A program made the translations under genes and the position numbers. From Flavobacterium sp. WV_118_3 (GTDB lineage Bacteria; Bacteroidota; Bacteroidia; Flavobacteriales; Flavobacteriaceae), in NCBI RefSeq assembly GCF_039778605.1, contig NZ_CP156060.1, positions 107,501 to 171,500 on the forward strand: 64,000 nt of DNA, read 5' to 3'. Of this stretch, positions 8,483 to 16,778 are shown piece by piece (within the stretch, counting starts at the first letter, position 1; each line of letters begins with the position of its first letter). The notes under the pieces are model-generated. The model was not told the origin of the DNA and ran no database searches. It saw only the letters and a program-made list of their open reading frames with translations.

Positions 8483-9697
8483 ATGAATTATCAGGAAACG
8501 TTAGACTGGATGTTTGCACAATTGCCAATGTTCCAGCAGCAAGGCGCCTCAGCCTATAAAAAAGATTTGACCAATACGGTTTTACTGTGTCAAGAATTGG
8601 GAAATCCGGAAACTAAAATCAAAACGATACATATTGCCGGAACCAATGGTAAAGGATCCACTTCTTCCATGATCGCTTCGGTTTTACAGGAAGCGGGATA
8701 TAAAGTCGGTTTGTATACGTCGCCCCATTTAAAGGATTTCCGGGAGCGGATTAAGATTAATGGTGTTGAAATACCCGAAGACTTTGTGTGTGATTTTATC
8801 GCGCTGCACAAGGCTTTTTTCGAAAACAATCAGTTGAGTTTTTTTGAAATGACTGTAGGTTTAGCCTTCGATTATTTTGAAAAGGAAAAAGTAGACGTGG
8901 CCGTTATTGAAGTCGGTATGGGCGGTCGATTGGATTCAACGAATGTGATCACGCCTTTGGTGTCGGTCATCACGAATATAGGTTTTGACCATACACAGTT
9001 TTTAGGAACGACCTATCGCGAGATTGCGTTCGAAAAAGCCGGGATTATTAAACCCGGTATTCCAGTGGTTATAGGGGAATATAATGAGGAAACCCAACCG
9101 GTTTTTATAGGAAAAGCGACGGAATGTGATTCGGAGCTTTATTTTGCTTCCGATTTGATCACTCGGGATTATCCTGGCGCTTTATTGGGCGATTACCAAT
9201 TCCATAATAAAAAGACGGTAGTACAGACGGTCGAAATTCTAAAGCGCTTTTTTACGATTACCGAACAAAACCTGGAAAACGGTTTGCTGAATGTGGTAAA
9301 GAATACGCAGTTACGAGGTAGATGGGAGCAAATCCATTCGAATCCGAAAGTGATTTGCGATACAGCACATAACAGTCACGGATTAAAAATTGTCTTAAAC
9401 CAGATACAAAAAGAAAAATTTGACCGCTTATATTTCGTTTTGGGTGTGGTAAATGATAAAGATTTGGATTCTATTTTGCCGTTATTCCCTAAAAATGCAA
9501 CTTATTTTTTCTGTAAACCGAATGTGCCAAGAGGATTGGAGGCTACAATTTTACAACAAAAAGCAAGCGAATTCGGGCTTATGGGTTCGGCATTCGATTC
9601 GGTGTCAGCTGCTTATGGGGAGGCCTTGCGTATGGCAGGCTCAGCCGATTTTATCTATGTTGGTGGGAGTACTTTTGTTGTAGCGGAAATTTTATAA
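8483..9697 (+). CDS. folC: Bifunctional folylpolyglutamate synthase / dihydrofolate synthase
   Basis: ATP-dependent Mur-ligase-family enzyme that joins glutamate to dihydropteroate and extends folate polyglutamate tails in the cytosol. The P-loop is IAGTNGKGSTSSM (about 52-64), then LYTSPHLKDFRERI typical of FolC, VIEVGMGGRLDSTN, and FDHTQFLG. The C-terminal ligand domain has CDTAHNSHG and FVLGVVNDKD. The length of 404 is normal. Follows the TonB-like gene by 32 bp. The promoter of the downstream tRNA starts just past its stop. Confidence 0.96.
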   Translation: MNYQETLDWMFAQLPMFQQQGASAYKKDLTNTVLLCQELGNPETKIKTIHIAGTNGKGSTSSMIASVLQEAGYKVGLYTSPHLKDFRERIKINGVEIPEDFVCDFIALHKAFFENNQLSFFEMTVGLAFDYFEKEKVDVAVIEVGMGGRLDSTNVITPLVSVITNIGFDHTQFLGTTYREIAFEKAGIIKPGIPVVIGEYNEETQPVFIGKATECDSELYFASDLITRDYPGALLGDYQFHNKKTVVQTVEILKRFFTITEQNLENGLLNVVKNTQLRGRWEQIHSNPKVICDTAHNSHGLKIVLNQIQKEKFDRLYFVLGVVNDKDLDSILPLFPKNATYFFCKPNVPRGLEATILQQKASEFGLMGSAFDSVSAAYGEALRMAGSADFIYVGGSTFVVAEIL

Positions 9698-9713
9698 ATT
9701 TTTCCGGTTTTTG

Positions 9714-9744
9714 TTTGCAGATCTAAAAAACTGTCCTATATTTG
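9714..9744 (+). promoter_or_regulatory. Promoter of the tRNA-Val gene
   Basis: TTTG at 9714-9717, a 19-bp spacer and TATATTTG at 9737-9744, both perfect matches to the Bacteroidota consensus. The tRNA begins 44 nt downstream. Confidence 0.85.
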
Positions 9745-9788
9745 CACTCGTAATCAGGAACACAATTGCTGACTACAAAAAAACATAA

Positions 9789-9863
9789 GGGCGATTAGCT
9801 CAGCTGGTTCAGAGCACCTCGTTTACACCGAGGGGGTCGGGGGTTCGAACCCCTCATCGCCCA
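9789..9863 (+). tRNA. tRNA-Val (anticodon UAC)
   Basis: 75 nt fold as a full cloverleaf: acceptor GGGCGAT / ATCGCCC, D arm AGCTCAGCTGGTTCAGAGC, anticodon stem CCTCG / CGAGG with loop TTTACAC (anticodon TAC), T arm GGGGG-TTCGAAC-CCCTC, discriminator A. CCA is not encoded (the genome reads ACA). It has its own promoter and terminator. Confidence 0.97.
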
Positions 9864-9871
9864 CAGATTTT

Positions 9872-9902
9872 AAAAACTCCAACAGAAATGTTGGAGTTTT
9901 TT
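9872..9902 (+). terminator. Terminator of tRNA-Val
   Basis: Perfect 13-bp stem AAAAACTCCAACA / TGTTGGAGTTTTT with a GAAA tetraloop, ending in a T run. Confidence 0.92.
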
Positions 9903-9914
9903 GTTTTATACTTT

Positions 9915-10011
9915 TTGCGATTAGTTCAACTGGGTTGGAGCATTCCGATTTTATCGGAAGTGGTCGAGGGTTCGAACCTCCCGATATAACGGGACAGGCT
10001 CTCATCGCCCA
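9915..10011 (+). pseudogene. Decayed tRNA copy, first of two
   Basis: Resembles the tRNA-Val just upstream: GCGATTAG at the 5' end, a TTCGAAC T loop, and the same 3' end TCATCGCCCACAGATTTT followed by a near-copy of its terminator. The anticodon arm differs (stem TTCCG / CGGAA, loop ATTTTAT, which would read UUU, lysine). About 20 extra bases interrupt the T-stem/acceptor junction (roughly 9981-10000), and the first acceptor bases are lost, so it should not make a working tRNA. Confidence 0.75.
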
Positions 10012-10019
10012 CAGATTTT

Positions 10020-10049
10020 AAAACTCCAACATTTCTGTTGGAGTTTTTT
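10020..10049 (+). terminator. Terminator copied with the first pseudo-tRNA
   Basis: Stem AAAACTCCAACA / TGTTGGAGTTTT with loop TTTC and a T tail. It repeats the terminator of the true tRNA with the loop bases changed. Confidence 0.85.
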
Positions 10050-10063
10050 GTTTTTCTGTTGTT

Positions 10064-10315
10064 ATGAATTTTGTTGTATACATTTTATTTAGCGAAAGTA
10101 AAAATAGATTCTATATTGGATTTACGTCTAATTTGGAAGAACGGCTTATTCGACATAATCAAAAAAGCAAGGGTTTTACCGGAAATGTAAACGATTGGAA
10201 AGTTGTTTACACAGAAAATTATGAAACCAAAGAACTTGCTCATAATAGAGAATTACAAATTAAATCATGGAAAAGCAGAATTAAAATTCTGGAGTTGATT
10301 AAAAATAAAGATTAG
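10064..10315 (+). CDS. Small GIY-YIG domain endonuclease
   Basis: 83-residue protein made almost only of a GIY-YIG nuclease domain (UPF0213/YhbQ-like). It shows VYILFSES (the GIY-equivalent), FYIGFT (the YIG-equivalent), the conserved arginine in LEERLIRHN, and E at 63 in the helix NRELQIKSWK that supplies the metal-binding glutamate in this family. The gene sits exactly between two decayed tRNA copies, and its stop codon lies inside the D-arm region of the second. That placement suggests it travelled with, or promoted, the tRNA duplication. Substrate unknown; DNA nicking or repair is the family expectation. Confidence 0.85.
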   Translation: MNFVVYILFSESKNRFYIGFTSNLEERLIRHNQKSKGFTGNVNDWKVVYTENYETKELAHNRELQIKSWKSRIKILELIKNKD

Positions 10316-10378
10316 CGCAACTGGTTTGGAGCATTCCGATTTTATCGGAAGTGGTCGGGGGAGAACCTCTATTGTCCA
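10310..10378 (+). pseudogene. Decayed tRNA copy, second of two
   Basis: Shares about 30 consecutive bases (TTGGAGCATTCCGATTTTAT and the following bases) with the first pseudo-tRNA. The T arm is damaged (GGGGGAGAACCTCT lacks TTCGA) and the 3' acceptor is changed to ATTGTCC. GATTAG at its 5' end supplies the stop codon of the GIY-YIG gene. Not expected to function. Confidence 0.7.
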
Positions 10379-10388
10379 CAATTTTACA

Positions 10389-10421
10389 AAAAAGTCCTGA
10401 TTTTTAAAATCCTGACTTTTT
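10389..10421 (+). terminator. Terminator-like hairpin after the second pseudo-tRNA
   Basis: Two-part stem AAAAAGTC / GACTTTTT and GATTTT / AAAATC separated by a CT/CT internal loop. Nearly symmetrical, so it could act on either strand, including for the minus-strand gene to its right. Confidence 0.6.
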
Positions 10422-10492
10422 AGATTTCTCTTTTGGCTATAAATTATAAAGCAATAGTATAAGTGTTTCATGGATGATTGGAAGAAGCACTT

Positions 10493-10828
10493 TTATGTTT
10501 TACAATAACTACAAAAATATTCTTCGAATAGCCAACTTATGTTGTTCAATGCCTTATAAATCTCATACGCTATATCTTTATTGCTAAGGTATCTTTCTAT
10601 CCCGTGTTTATTGTTTGTATAATTATTTATGTTTCCATTGTTACCCATCGCGGGGCCCGATTCCAAAATACATTCTACTGCAAAGACGGAATCCAATAGC
10701 CTTATAAATAGTTCAATAACATTACTTCTGATAATTTTGAACCTTGAAAATATAAATTTTAAAGTTCGTTTTAGAGCAATATAACGAAGTTGAAAAAGAC
10801 CGTACCAAAGAGCTGTTTTCTTTTTCAA
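10493..10828 (-). CDS. Hypothetical protein
   Basis: 111 codons with a TTG start and no recognisable domain. The sequence is not obviously low-complexity (for example ERYLSNKDIAYEIYKALNNISW) and no other reading frame competes for this stretch, so it may be a real small gene or the remnant of one at the island border. The N-terminal half is basic, rich in Phe, Ile and Leu. The hairpin at 10389-10421 could end its transcript. No function is proposed. Confidence 0.35.
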   Translation of the reverse strand: MKKKTALWYGLFQLRYIALKRTLKFIFSRFKIIRSNVIELFIRLLDSVFAVECILESGPAMGNNGNINNYTNNKHGIERYLSNKDIAYEIYKALNNISWLFEEYFCSYCKT

Positions 10829-10919
10829 AAGTGTGTAAGTCGTAGGTGGTATCGATCGCTTTTATAGGTGTCGAACGGTATCCAATGACAGGTTGCTCTA
10901 AAAGTTACAATCAAAAAGT

Positions 10920-12383
10920 ATGAGCCATTTGACCCTTCCAGCTGAAAGTATTCAGAAAAAATATGTAGAAAAAGAGGTACTCACTACCAAAAATAGTGAG
11001 TATACTAAAACAAAAAAAGAACATGTAAACCATCATTCTCTGAATAAAGAAATGGAATGGTTGGAAGCGCTCATAGCGATGCGTTGTAAGGAACTGTTTT
11101 TAAAAGGGAAAACAACGGATGAAACCTTTGAGAAAATTCCGGAATTGCCAGTGGTTGATCATAACTCACCCTATGGTACGATCGTCAATACGTATAACCT
11201 CCAGGAGATGGACCGGGTTTTACTGGTGCTAGGCGTTGCGTCGGCACATTATCCATCGTTATTTAAGTCGTTTATTCAAATAGAAGAAACGAATAATGCA
11301 TTGGCAATCGATGTGGGAGGCGAATATAACCGAGCCAGTCGGACATTTAAACCAACTTTCCAAACGGCTCTTTTTTTACTCGCCGGCAAGGATTTATCGT
11401 TATGGTCCCGTTATAATGCACAACTCCTTGACGGAAGTGTTGTATTGCAAAATGATATTATTTACAATCGTAGCACTACCGATTTTATTCATGGGCAAAT
11501 TGAATTGGATACGGCTTATTCCGGATATTTTTTATCGGGTAAAAAACCACGACTGGATCATGGAAATTATTTCCCGGGAAGTTTATACGAGTCGGATCTG
11601 ACATTAGATGATATTGTTTTAGAACCAATGGTACGCGAACAAATAAAACCGATAGGGCAGTATATCAAAGCGTTGGAAAGTGGTTTTTTTAAAAGTGACA
11701 ACCACCATTTTAAATCCGGATTTATGGCCTTGTTTTATGGTCCGCCGGGAACCGGAAAAACAATGTTGGCCGGAATACTTGCAAATACGTATGGTATCGA
11801 TATGTACCACGTTGACCTTTCTCAGGTGGTGAGTAAATACATTGGAGAGACGGAAAAAAATCTTGAAATGCTTTTTAACCGACTACAAGGTAAAAACTGC
11901 ATGCTTTTCTTTGATGAAGCCGATTCGTTATTTGGAAAGCGTTCCGATGTAAAAGATGCCCACGATCGGTATGCGAATCAGGAAGTATCGTATTTGCTGC
12001 AACGTATCGAAAAATTTGATGGACTTACGATTTTGGCTTCCAACTTTGAAAACAACATGGATGATGCTTTTAAACGTCGTATCGATTTGTCTATAAATGT
12101 AATCCGGCCAACAGAAGCAACCCGGGAAGCACTTTGGAAACAATACCTGCCTAAAAATGTAACATTCGAAAGCGAACCGTTTTTAAAACACCTGTCTAAA
12201 GAATATTCCTATACGGGTGCCAATATTAAGAACATTATGAAAAATGTCGCCATAGCGTTACATAGCTCGGGCGAGACGATTATTACGCACGATTTGATCA
12301 GCCCGTTTTTAGCCATAGAAAGCGAAAAAGCTTTCGGGAAAAATCAGGCCCGGGTACATCCATTTATACGAAAAACCGAATAG
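10920..12383 (+). CDS. AAA+ ATPase of the type linked to contractile injection systems
   Basis: 487 residues. An N-terminal helical domain (about 40-250) is followed by an AAA+ module with Walker A GPPGTGKT (274-281, K280), Walker B FFDEAD (D332, E333), sensor-1 N375 (ILASNFENN) and arginine fingers R386/R387 (AFKRRID). The CDC48-like AAA core plus this long N-terminal region resembles the ATPase found in eCIS loci (Afp15/Pvc15 group), which is needed for effector loading or particle assembly. That link is family knowledge applied by eye; no sheath, tube or baseplate genes are in the window. The toxin-like gene starts 52 bp downstream in the same direction, which suggests the ATPase helps to handle or load that protein. 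Confidence 0.85.
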   Translation: MSHLTLPAESIQKKYVEKEVLTTKNSEYTKTKKEHVNHHSLNKEMEWLEALIAMRCKELFLKGKTTDETFEKIPELPVVDHNSPYGTIVNTYNLQEMDRVLLVLGVASAHYPSLFKSFIQIEETNNALAIDVGGEYNRASRTFKPTFQTALFLLAGKDLSLWSRYNAQLLDGSVVLQNDIIYNRSTTDFIHGQIELDTAYSGYFLSGKKPRLDHGNYFPGSLYESDLTLDDIVLEPMVREQIKPIGQYIKALESGFFKSDNHHFKSGFMALFYGPPGTGKTMLAGILANTYGIDMYHVDLSQVVSKYIGETEKNLEMLFNRLQGKNCMLFFDEADSLFGKRSDVKDAHDRYANQEVSYLLQRIEKFDGLTILASNFENNMDDAFKRRIDLSINVIRPTEATREALWKQYLPKNVTFESEPFLKHLSKEYSYTGANIKNIMKNVAIALHSSGETIITHDLISPFLAIESEKAFGKNQARVHPFIRKTE

Positions 12384-12435
12384 AACCTACCTAAAATCTT
12401 TTATAACGATACTGTTATACACCAATTAGCAAGAT

Positions 12436-15400
12436 ATGACCAGAAAAAAAACATTTGCGCCCAGGACAAAAAAGAAGGAGGAGCAATCAAGCGCGTATTC
12501 ACAAGCTGGCAACAAAACAAAAGTGAAAATCACGGATCAGGATGCCGCCATACGAATAAAAGAAAATGAAGTTACCGGACTGACCTACGACGGGTTTAAG
12601 AACCAGGCTTTTAATAAAATTGAAAAAGGCTTTTCCACTTTGGAGTTTTCTGAAAGTGGACTTGCGGTTTTGGAAGTTAACAAAGTACTTCATCAGTTAG
12701 GTTACACGACATCCGAAAAACAAACCGTTTTTTTAGAAAATACACAAAATGCGCTGACCACTTTTCAGAAGGATCATGGAATTGCGCCTTCGGGTATTTT
12801 TGATAAGAGCACTTTACTCATAATGAATCAGGTGCTAAGTGCCACACAGGAAAATGAAAGTGAGGATGAAGGCCTTTCTATTCCGGAACGGGCAAAAATG
12901 TTATATGAAGGATTTACCTACAAAGTGGCTTACATTTTTGGAGCTACGGACGAAGACAAGATATTTCGTGCTTTAGAGAACCTTTCTTCAGTTAATAGAA
13001 TAGAACTTATTGCCTATTATGATAAAGAGTACAGTTCCAAAAGGAAGAAAGGATTGGTGGAAGAACTATACGACGAACTAGGAAACAGTGATCTTTATAA
13101 AGCGATAAATCTATTGTATGCCGATTATGAAGAACCGCAGAAAGAAAAACCAAAGGAGGAACAAGAGCAAAGCACAACGACCAATGAAATGGGCGGTCTG
13201 GAGTTTGGGGTAACGAACCTGGAGACAGTTCATGTTACTTCGAAACATCCTTGGATTAATGCTAAAACAAAGTATACCATTGAAGGCTCTAAAATTGAGT
13301 TTGATTGTGTCTTCGATTACCCAACGGGATCATTTCGCTCGTTGGATGAAAAACTCGTATTGCCACGAGTAGTCCGCAAAGTACTGGTTCAAAAAAATAA
13401 TAGGGTTTACGATCTTTTTGCGACGCCCTATTTTCGTGCCGCTAATAATGCTTATCAGGATGGAAGGGTGATTAATAGCTTTTCGATAGGTGCCTACGAT
13501 CCGGGTGTCTATACGTTTATGTTCATTATTGAAGATACAAAGAAAAAAGAATTCAGTGCCTATACGACTACACATGAGGTTAAAACCCTTGCCGATGCGG
13601 CTACAGAGGAGTTGTCGTCGAATGAAACGCAAAATTATAATGATTTCAGACAACAAGTAGCCTTTGTTGAGCAAAATCTGTCGAAAAGTGCCGATAAAGA
13701 CCAGAAAACCGATCCGAATTTTTATATACAAGCGAAAAGTTTTACCGAGAATCCAGCCAGAATGGCAAGTGAAAGTGGAAGTTATGTTCCACAATTATAT
13801 TATTCTCTACAAGGAAAAGTTAACACTAAAGATAACCATTATTTTTGGTTTGCAGAAATTACAACACCAAAAGAAATGGCTAGTGGTGCGAGTGCATTAT
13901 TAGGAGCGGATTATGCTAGGGATGCCGTTGTACATGGTTATCAAAGAGGGGAATACTACGGTAAAGATGGCTGGAAAATGAATTCGTCACAACCAGCTGC
14001 TACGTTTTTAGGAACGATGACCGGGGTTTTTGTGATTCATTGTGTGGAATTAGATAAAGACAACAAACCAACCGAGCGCTATGCGTCCTACCGACAAGTG
14101 GTATTGCCAAGTGAGGATTATGAAACCCTTCAAAAGTTTAAAAAATATAAAAAAGACATTGATACCAGTTTTAATGCAATTAAACCGGGAACAGCGGTAG
14201 AAGTAAATGCGATCGCTATAGAAACCAAAACGACTAAAACGATAGCACTGAATTTATTTTTAGGAAAAAGCAAAAACAATCCGGGGAATTATGTTTTATC
14301 CGACCTTACACCGGGAGTCGAACATAAACGTACATACGAAGGAAAAAGTATAAAAGAATTATTTGAAAGTTTTGATAGCAAAAATACCTATCCGGATGGT
14401 ATGCTGGCCTACGAAATTCCGGCAAACGATTTTGGCTATCCTACTTTAAAAGGGAATTTCACTACAAATGGGGCTTCGTTCTTTGAAACGGTTTCTTCGG
14501 GAGCCGGTTGGGCGTCGTTAGGATTGGCAGTAGCCGGAATAGTAGCTTCGTTTACCCCGGCAGCACCAATTGCACCGTTCTTGTTTGTGGCTTCCGGAGC
14601 AACTGGAGCTACTTCCGGAGCGGCTAGTATTATGGATAAAATGGAAAAAGGAACCCTTACATCCGAAACCTTAGCCCTAGATACCATCATGATTGCTTCT
14701 AGCTTTTTGGCCATTGGAGGTGCCATGTCCCGAATCGCTTATAAAGGAGTACCAATTGTTAAAATATCGGCAACGGGATTGCGCTATATTGTGATAACCG
14801 ACCTTGCCTTAAATGGTACGGCGGGTATTATGATTACTGTCGACGGTCTGGAGAGCATAAAAGCGATCAATGCTAATGATCAACTAACGACATCCGAAAA
14901 AATTGATGCCACGGTTAGGATCGTAGCGCAATTAACCTTAACTACGGGATTGTTGGTGTTGAGTAGTAAAAACTTAAAAGGAGCAGAAATAGAACAGCTT
15001 CCGGTTGAAAAAAAGAAAACAGTAACAACAAAACAAAAATTCAACCCGGAACAACACGCTGAATTTATGGATACTCCAGAAAATTTACCACGAGGAAAAG
15101 CTCCAAAACCGACGGAAAATAAAATTACAGAAACGGAAGCGCCGAAAAAGAAACAGGCTACTTCCAAACCACAAATAGAAACCGTTCCGACTAAAAATTA
15201 CCCGACAGAAACGGAGTCGCAAAACTTTGAAAAAGCCTTAGAGTCGGCAGATCCTAATGTTCGCGCCGAGATCAATAAAATGAATACGGAAGAGTTTGAT
15301 AACCTTAAAAGAGGTTATAAAGATAATCCGAAAGCCTTTACCGAAGCTTTAAAAAGTTATGACAGTTTCTTTGGCGATACTGGATGGCATAAATTTTGGA

Positions 15401-16101
15401 AAAATACACCCGACATCATAAATTCGCTAGATGATATTGATAAATTAAAACGCGAAAATAAATTATTGCCAACCGGGGATGCTACCGATATTGAACTGGC
15501 TTCGGTTCACGCTTTTACAGTTGATGGAGGATTTATAAATACACCAGCTCGTTTTATGCCTTCCTGGTGGGGTGAATACAATACTCAGGTATATAAAAAT
15601 TTAAAAAGCGCTCTGGACAAACTGAGAAAAGTTAAAGAACGAAATATGGGAGGGAAAATAGTATTTAGCGGACGTACGGAAACCTTAGAGTATTTTAACA
15701 ACACATTAAAAAAAGGAAAAGGGACAGAAGTTGCTTTTAAAGGGATGGTATCCGGTTCATTAGATGATAAAGTGGCCGAAGGATTTATCGAGCTTTCAGC
15801 TAAAAATGCAGGAATAACAGCAGAAACGGCAGGAACAGCAGAAGTAGTTAAAAAAGTAGCCATTATTAGAAAAATACGAACTGCAGAAGGAGTTTATATT
15901 GATGACTTGTCCGATTGGGGGAAAAACTTCGGAAAAATAAGACATGCCGATGCGAATCCGCCATCAACAATGATACAGGAAGAAGTACTTATGAATGAAG
16001 GGTATTTTCTTCAAATGACGGAACCCAAGTATACCAAGACCGTTAATGGTATAGACCATTATGAGATCGAATACAAAGAATTAGTAAAACCATTAAAATA
16101 A
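12436..16101 (+). CDS. Multidomain toxin-like protein: peptidoglycan-binding N-terminus, ADP-ribosyltransferase-like C-terminus
   Basis: 1221 residues with no signal peptide; the N-terminus is basic (RKKTFAPRTKKKEE). Parts: PG_binding_1-type domain (about 75-135; TFQKDHGIAPSGIFDKSTL), Glu/Lys-rich linker (about 235-255), a beta-rich region with two similar halves (about 260-640), a hydrophobic Ala/Gly-rich region (about 680-860) that could form membrane helices, a charged Pro/Lys linker (about 870-940), and a C-terminal domain (about 1000-1221). That domain has the layout of an R-S-E ADP-ribosyltransferase: R1080 (FSGRTE), S1106-G-S1108 (MVSGSLDD) and Q1181-E1182-E1183 before VLM, like the QxE/ExE ART-turn motif. 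Likely a cargo effector that modifies a target-cell protein. The small gene 6 bp downstream is in the immunity position. ADP-ribosylation is inferred from motif order only. Confidence 0.75.
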   Translation: MTRKKTFAPRTKKKEEQSSAYSQAGNKTKVKITDQDAAIRIKENEVTGLTYDGFKNQAFNKIEKGFSTLEFSESGLAVLEVNKVLHQLGYTTSEKQTVFLENTQNALTTFQKDHGIAPSGIFDKSTLLIMNQVLSATQENESEDEGLSIPERAKMLYEGFTYKVAYIFGATDEDKIFRALENLSSVNRIELIAYYDKEYSSKRKKGLVEELYDELGNSDLYKAINLLYADYEEPQKEKPKEEQEQSTTTNEMGGLEFGVTNLETVHVTSKHPWINAKTKYTIEGSKIEFDCVFDYPTGSFRSLDEKLVLPRVVRKVLVQKNNRVYDLFATPYFRAANNAYQDGRVINSFSIGAYDPGVYTFMFIIEDTKKKEFSAYTTTHEVKTLADAATEELSSNETQNYNDFRQQVAFVEQNLSKSADKDQKTDPNFYIQAKSFTENPARMASESGSYVPQLYYSLQGKVNTKDNHYFWFAEITTPKEMASGASALLGADYARDAVVHGYQRGEYYGKDGWKMNSSQPAATFLGTMTGVFVIHCVELDKDNKPTERYASYRQVVLPSEDYETLQKFKKYKKDIDTSFNAIKPGTAVEVNAIAIETKTTKTIALNLFLGKSKNNPGNYVLSDLTPGVEHKRTYEGKSIKELFESFDSKNTYPDGMLAYEIPANDFGYPTLKGNFTTNGASFFETVSSGAGWASLGLAVAGIVASFTPAAPIAPFLFVASGATGATSGAASIMDKMEKGTLTSETLALDTIMIASSFLAIGGAMSRIAYKGVPIVKISATGLRYIVITDLALNGTAGIMITVDGLESIKAINANDQLTTSEKIDATVRIVAQLTLTTGLLVLSSKNLKGAEIEQLPVEKKKTVTTKQKFNPEQHAEFMDTPENLPRGKAPKPTENKITETEAPKKKQATSKPQIETVPTKNYPTETESQNFEKALESADPNVRAEINKMNTEEFDNLKRGYKDNPKAFTEALKSYDSFFGDTGWHKFWKNTPDIINSLDDIDKLKRENKLLPTGDATDIELASVHAFTVDGGFINTPARFMPSWWGEYNTQVYKNLKSALDKLRKVKERNMGGKIVFSGRTETLEYFNNTLKKGKGTEVAFKGMVSGSLDDKVAEGFIELSAKNAGITAETAGTAEVVKKVAIIRKIRTAEGVYIDDLSDWGKNFGKIRHADANPPSTMIQEEVLMNEGYFLQMTEPKYTKTVNGIDHYEIEYKELVKPLK

Positions 16102-16107
16102 AGAAAT

Positions 16108-16734
16108 ATGATTTTTGCCATATACGATTTTACTCCTTTTAAAAACGAATTACCCGAGTTTAATTTAAGATTATTATTAAATATAGAGGATTTAAATAAT
16201 GCTATTTTTGACGAAGTGTTTGCGGTACTTACACCACCACAGCAAAAACAATATAGTGTTTATAAAACGTCTGAAGAAGCTCAAAAATACAGAGAAGAAC
16301 GAAATGCAAAACTGCCTTATGTCGATCTTGCTAATTTACCCGAAGTCTTTGACGAAGATTTACTACAAAAAATGTGGGTATATGATAAAGATGAAGATGT
16401 TAGAGGAGCGATATTTGATTTGCTATCGGAAGATCAAAAAGGTCAGATTGTACGATTTAACTCAAAAATACGGGAAGAAGAAAAAGCCAGAAGTCGCGCC
16501 TTAATGTCGGACGAGGAAAAGAGAAAAGAACAGGAATGGTGGGATAATTATAATGCCGATCCAACACCACGCTTTTTCGGGAATATGGGGGAACCGGATA
16601 CCGTAACCGGCTATATTTTAAAATATGGTTTTAATCCCATAACACGCGAACCGGAAACTATTGAAAGTTTTAATCAAAAGTATACCATCGATCCCAAAAC
16701 AGGCGATCCTATTCCAAAAGAAAACCAGGAATAG
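16108..16734 (+). CDS. Putative immunity protein for the upstream toxin
   Basis: 208 residues, soluble and strongly charged, with Glu/Asp-rich helices (about 60-170) and a Pro-rich tail (about 185-208). No domain recognised. The immunity assignment rests on position: it starts 6 bp after the toxin gene, is the last gene before a terminator, and is small and acidic opposite a basic toxin domain. It might instead be a chaperone or adaptor that helps load the large protein. Confidence 0.6.
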   Translation: MIFAIYDFTPFKNELPEFNLRLLLNIEDLNNAIFDEVFAVLTPPQQKQYSVYKTSEEAQKYREERNAKLPYVDLANLPEVFDEDLLQKMWVYDKDEDVRGAIFDLLSEDQKGQIVRFNSKIREEEKARSRALMSDEEKRKEQEWWDNYNADPTPRFFGNMGEPDTVTGYILKYGFNPITREPETIESFNQKYTIDPKTGDPIPKENQE

Positions 16735-16778
16735 TACCTGTACCTATTGCTTATAGTTGAACACCAGTAATAAATTGT

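Noticed and set aside
9823..10005. 60-codon minus-strand ORF over the tRNA and pseudo-tRNA (contains GFEPPTPSV)
   Set aside because: It is the reverse complement of tRNA DNA; such sequences are common false ORFs next to bacterial tRNA genes.
10265..10471. 68-codon minus-strand ORF over the second pseudo-tRNA
   Set aside because: Antisense to tRNA-derived DNA and to the GIY-YIG gene end, with the same PRPLPIKSECS artefact.
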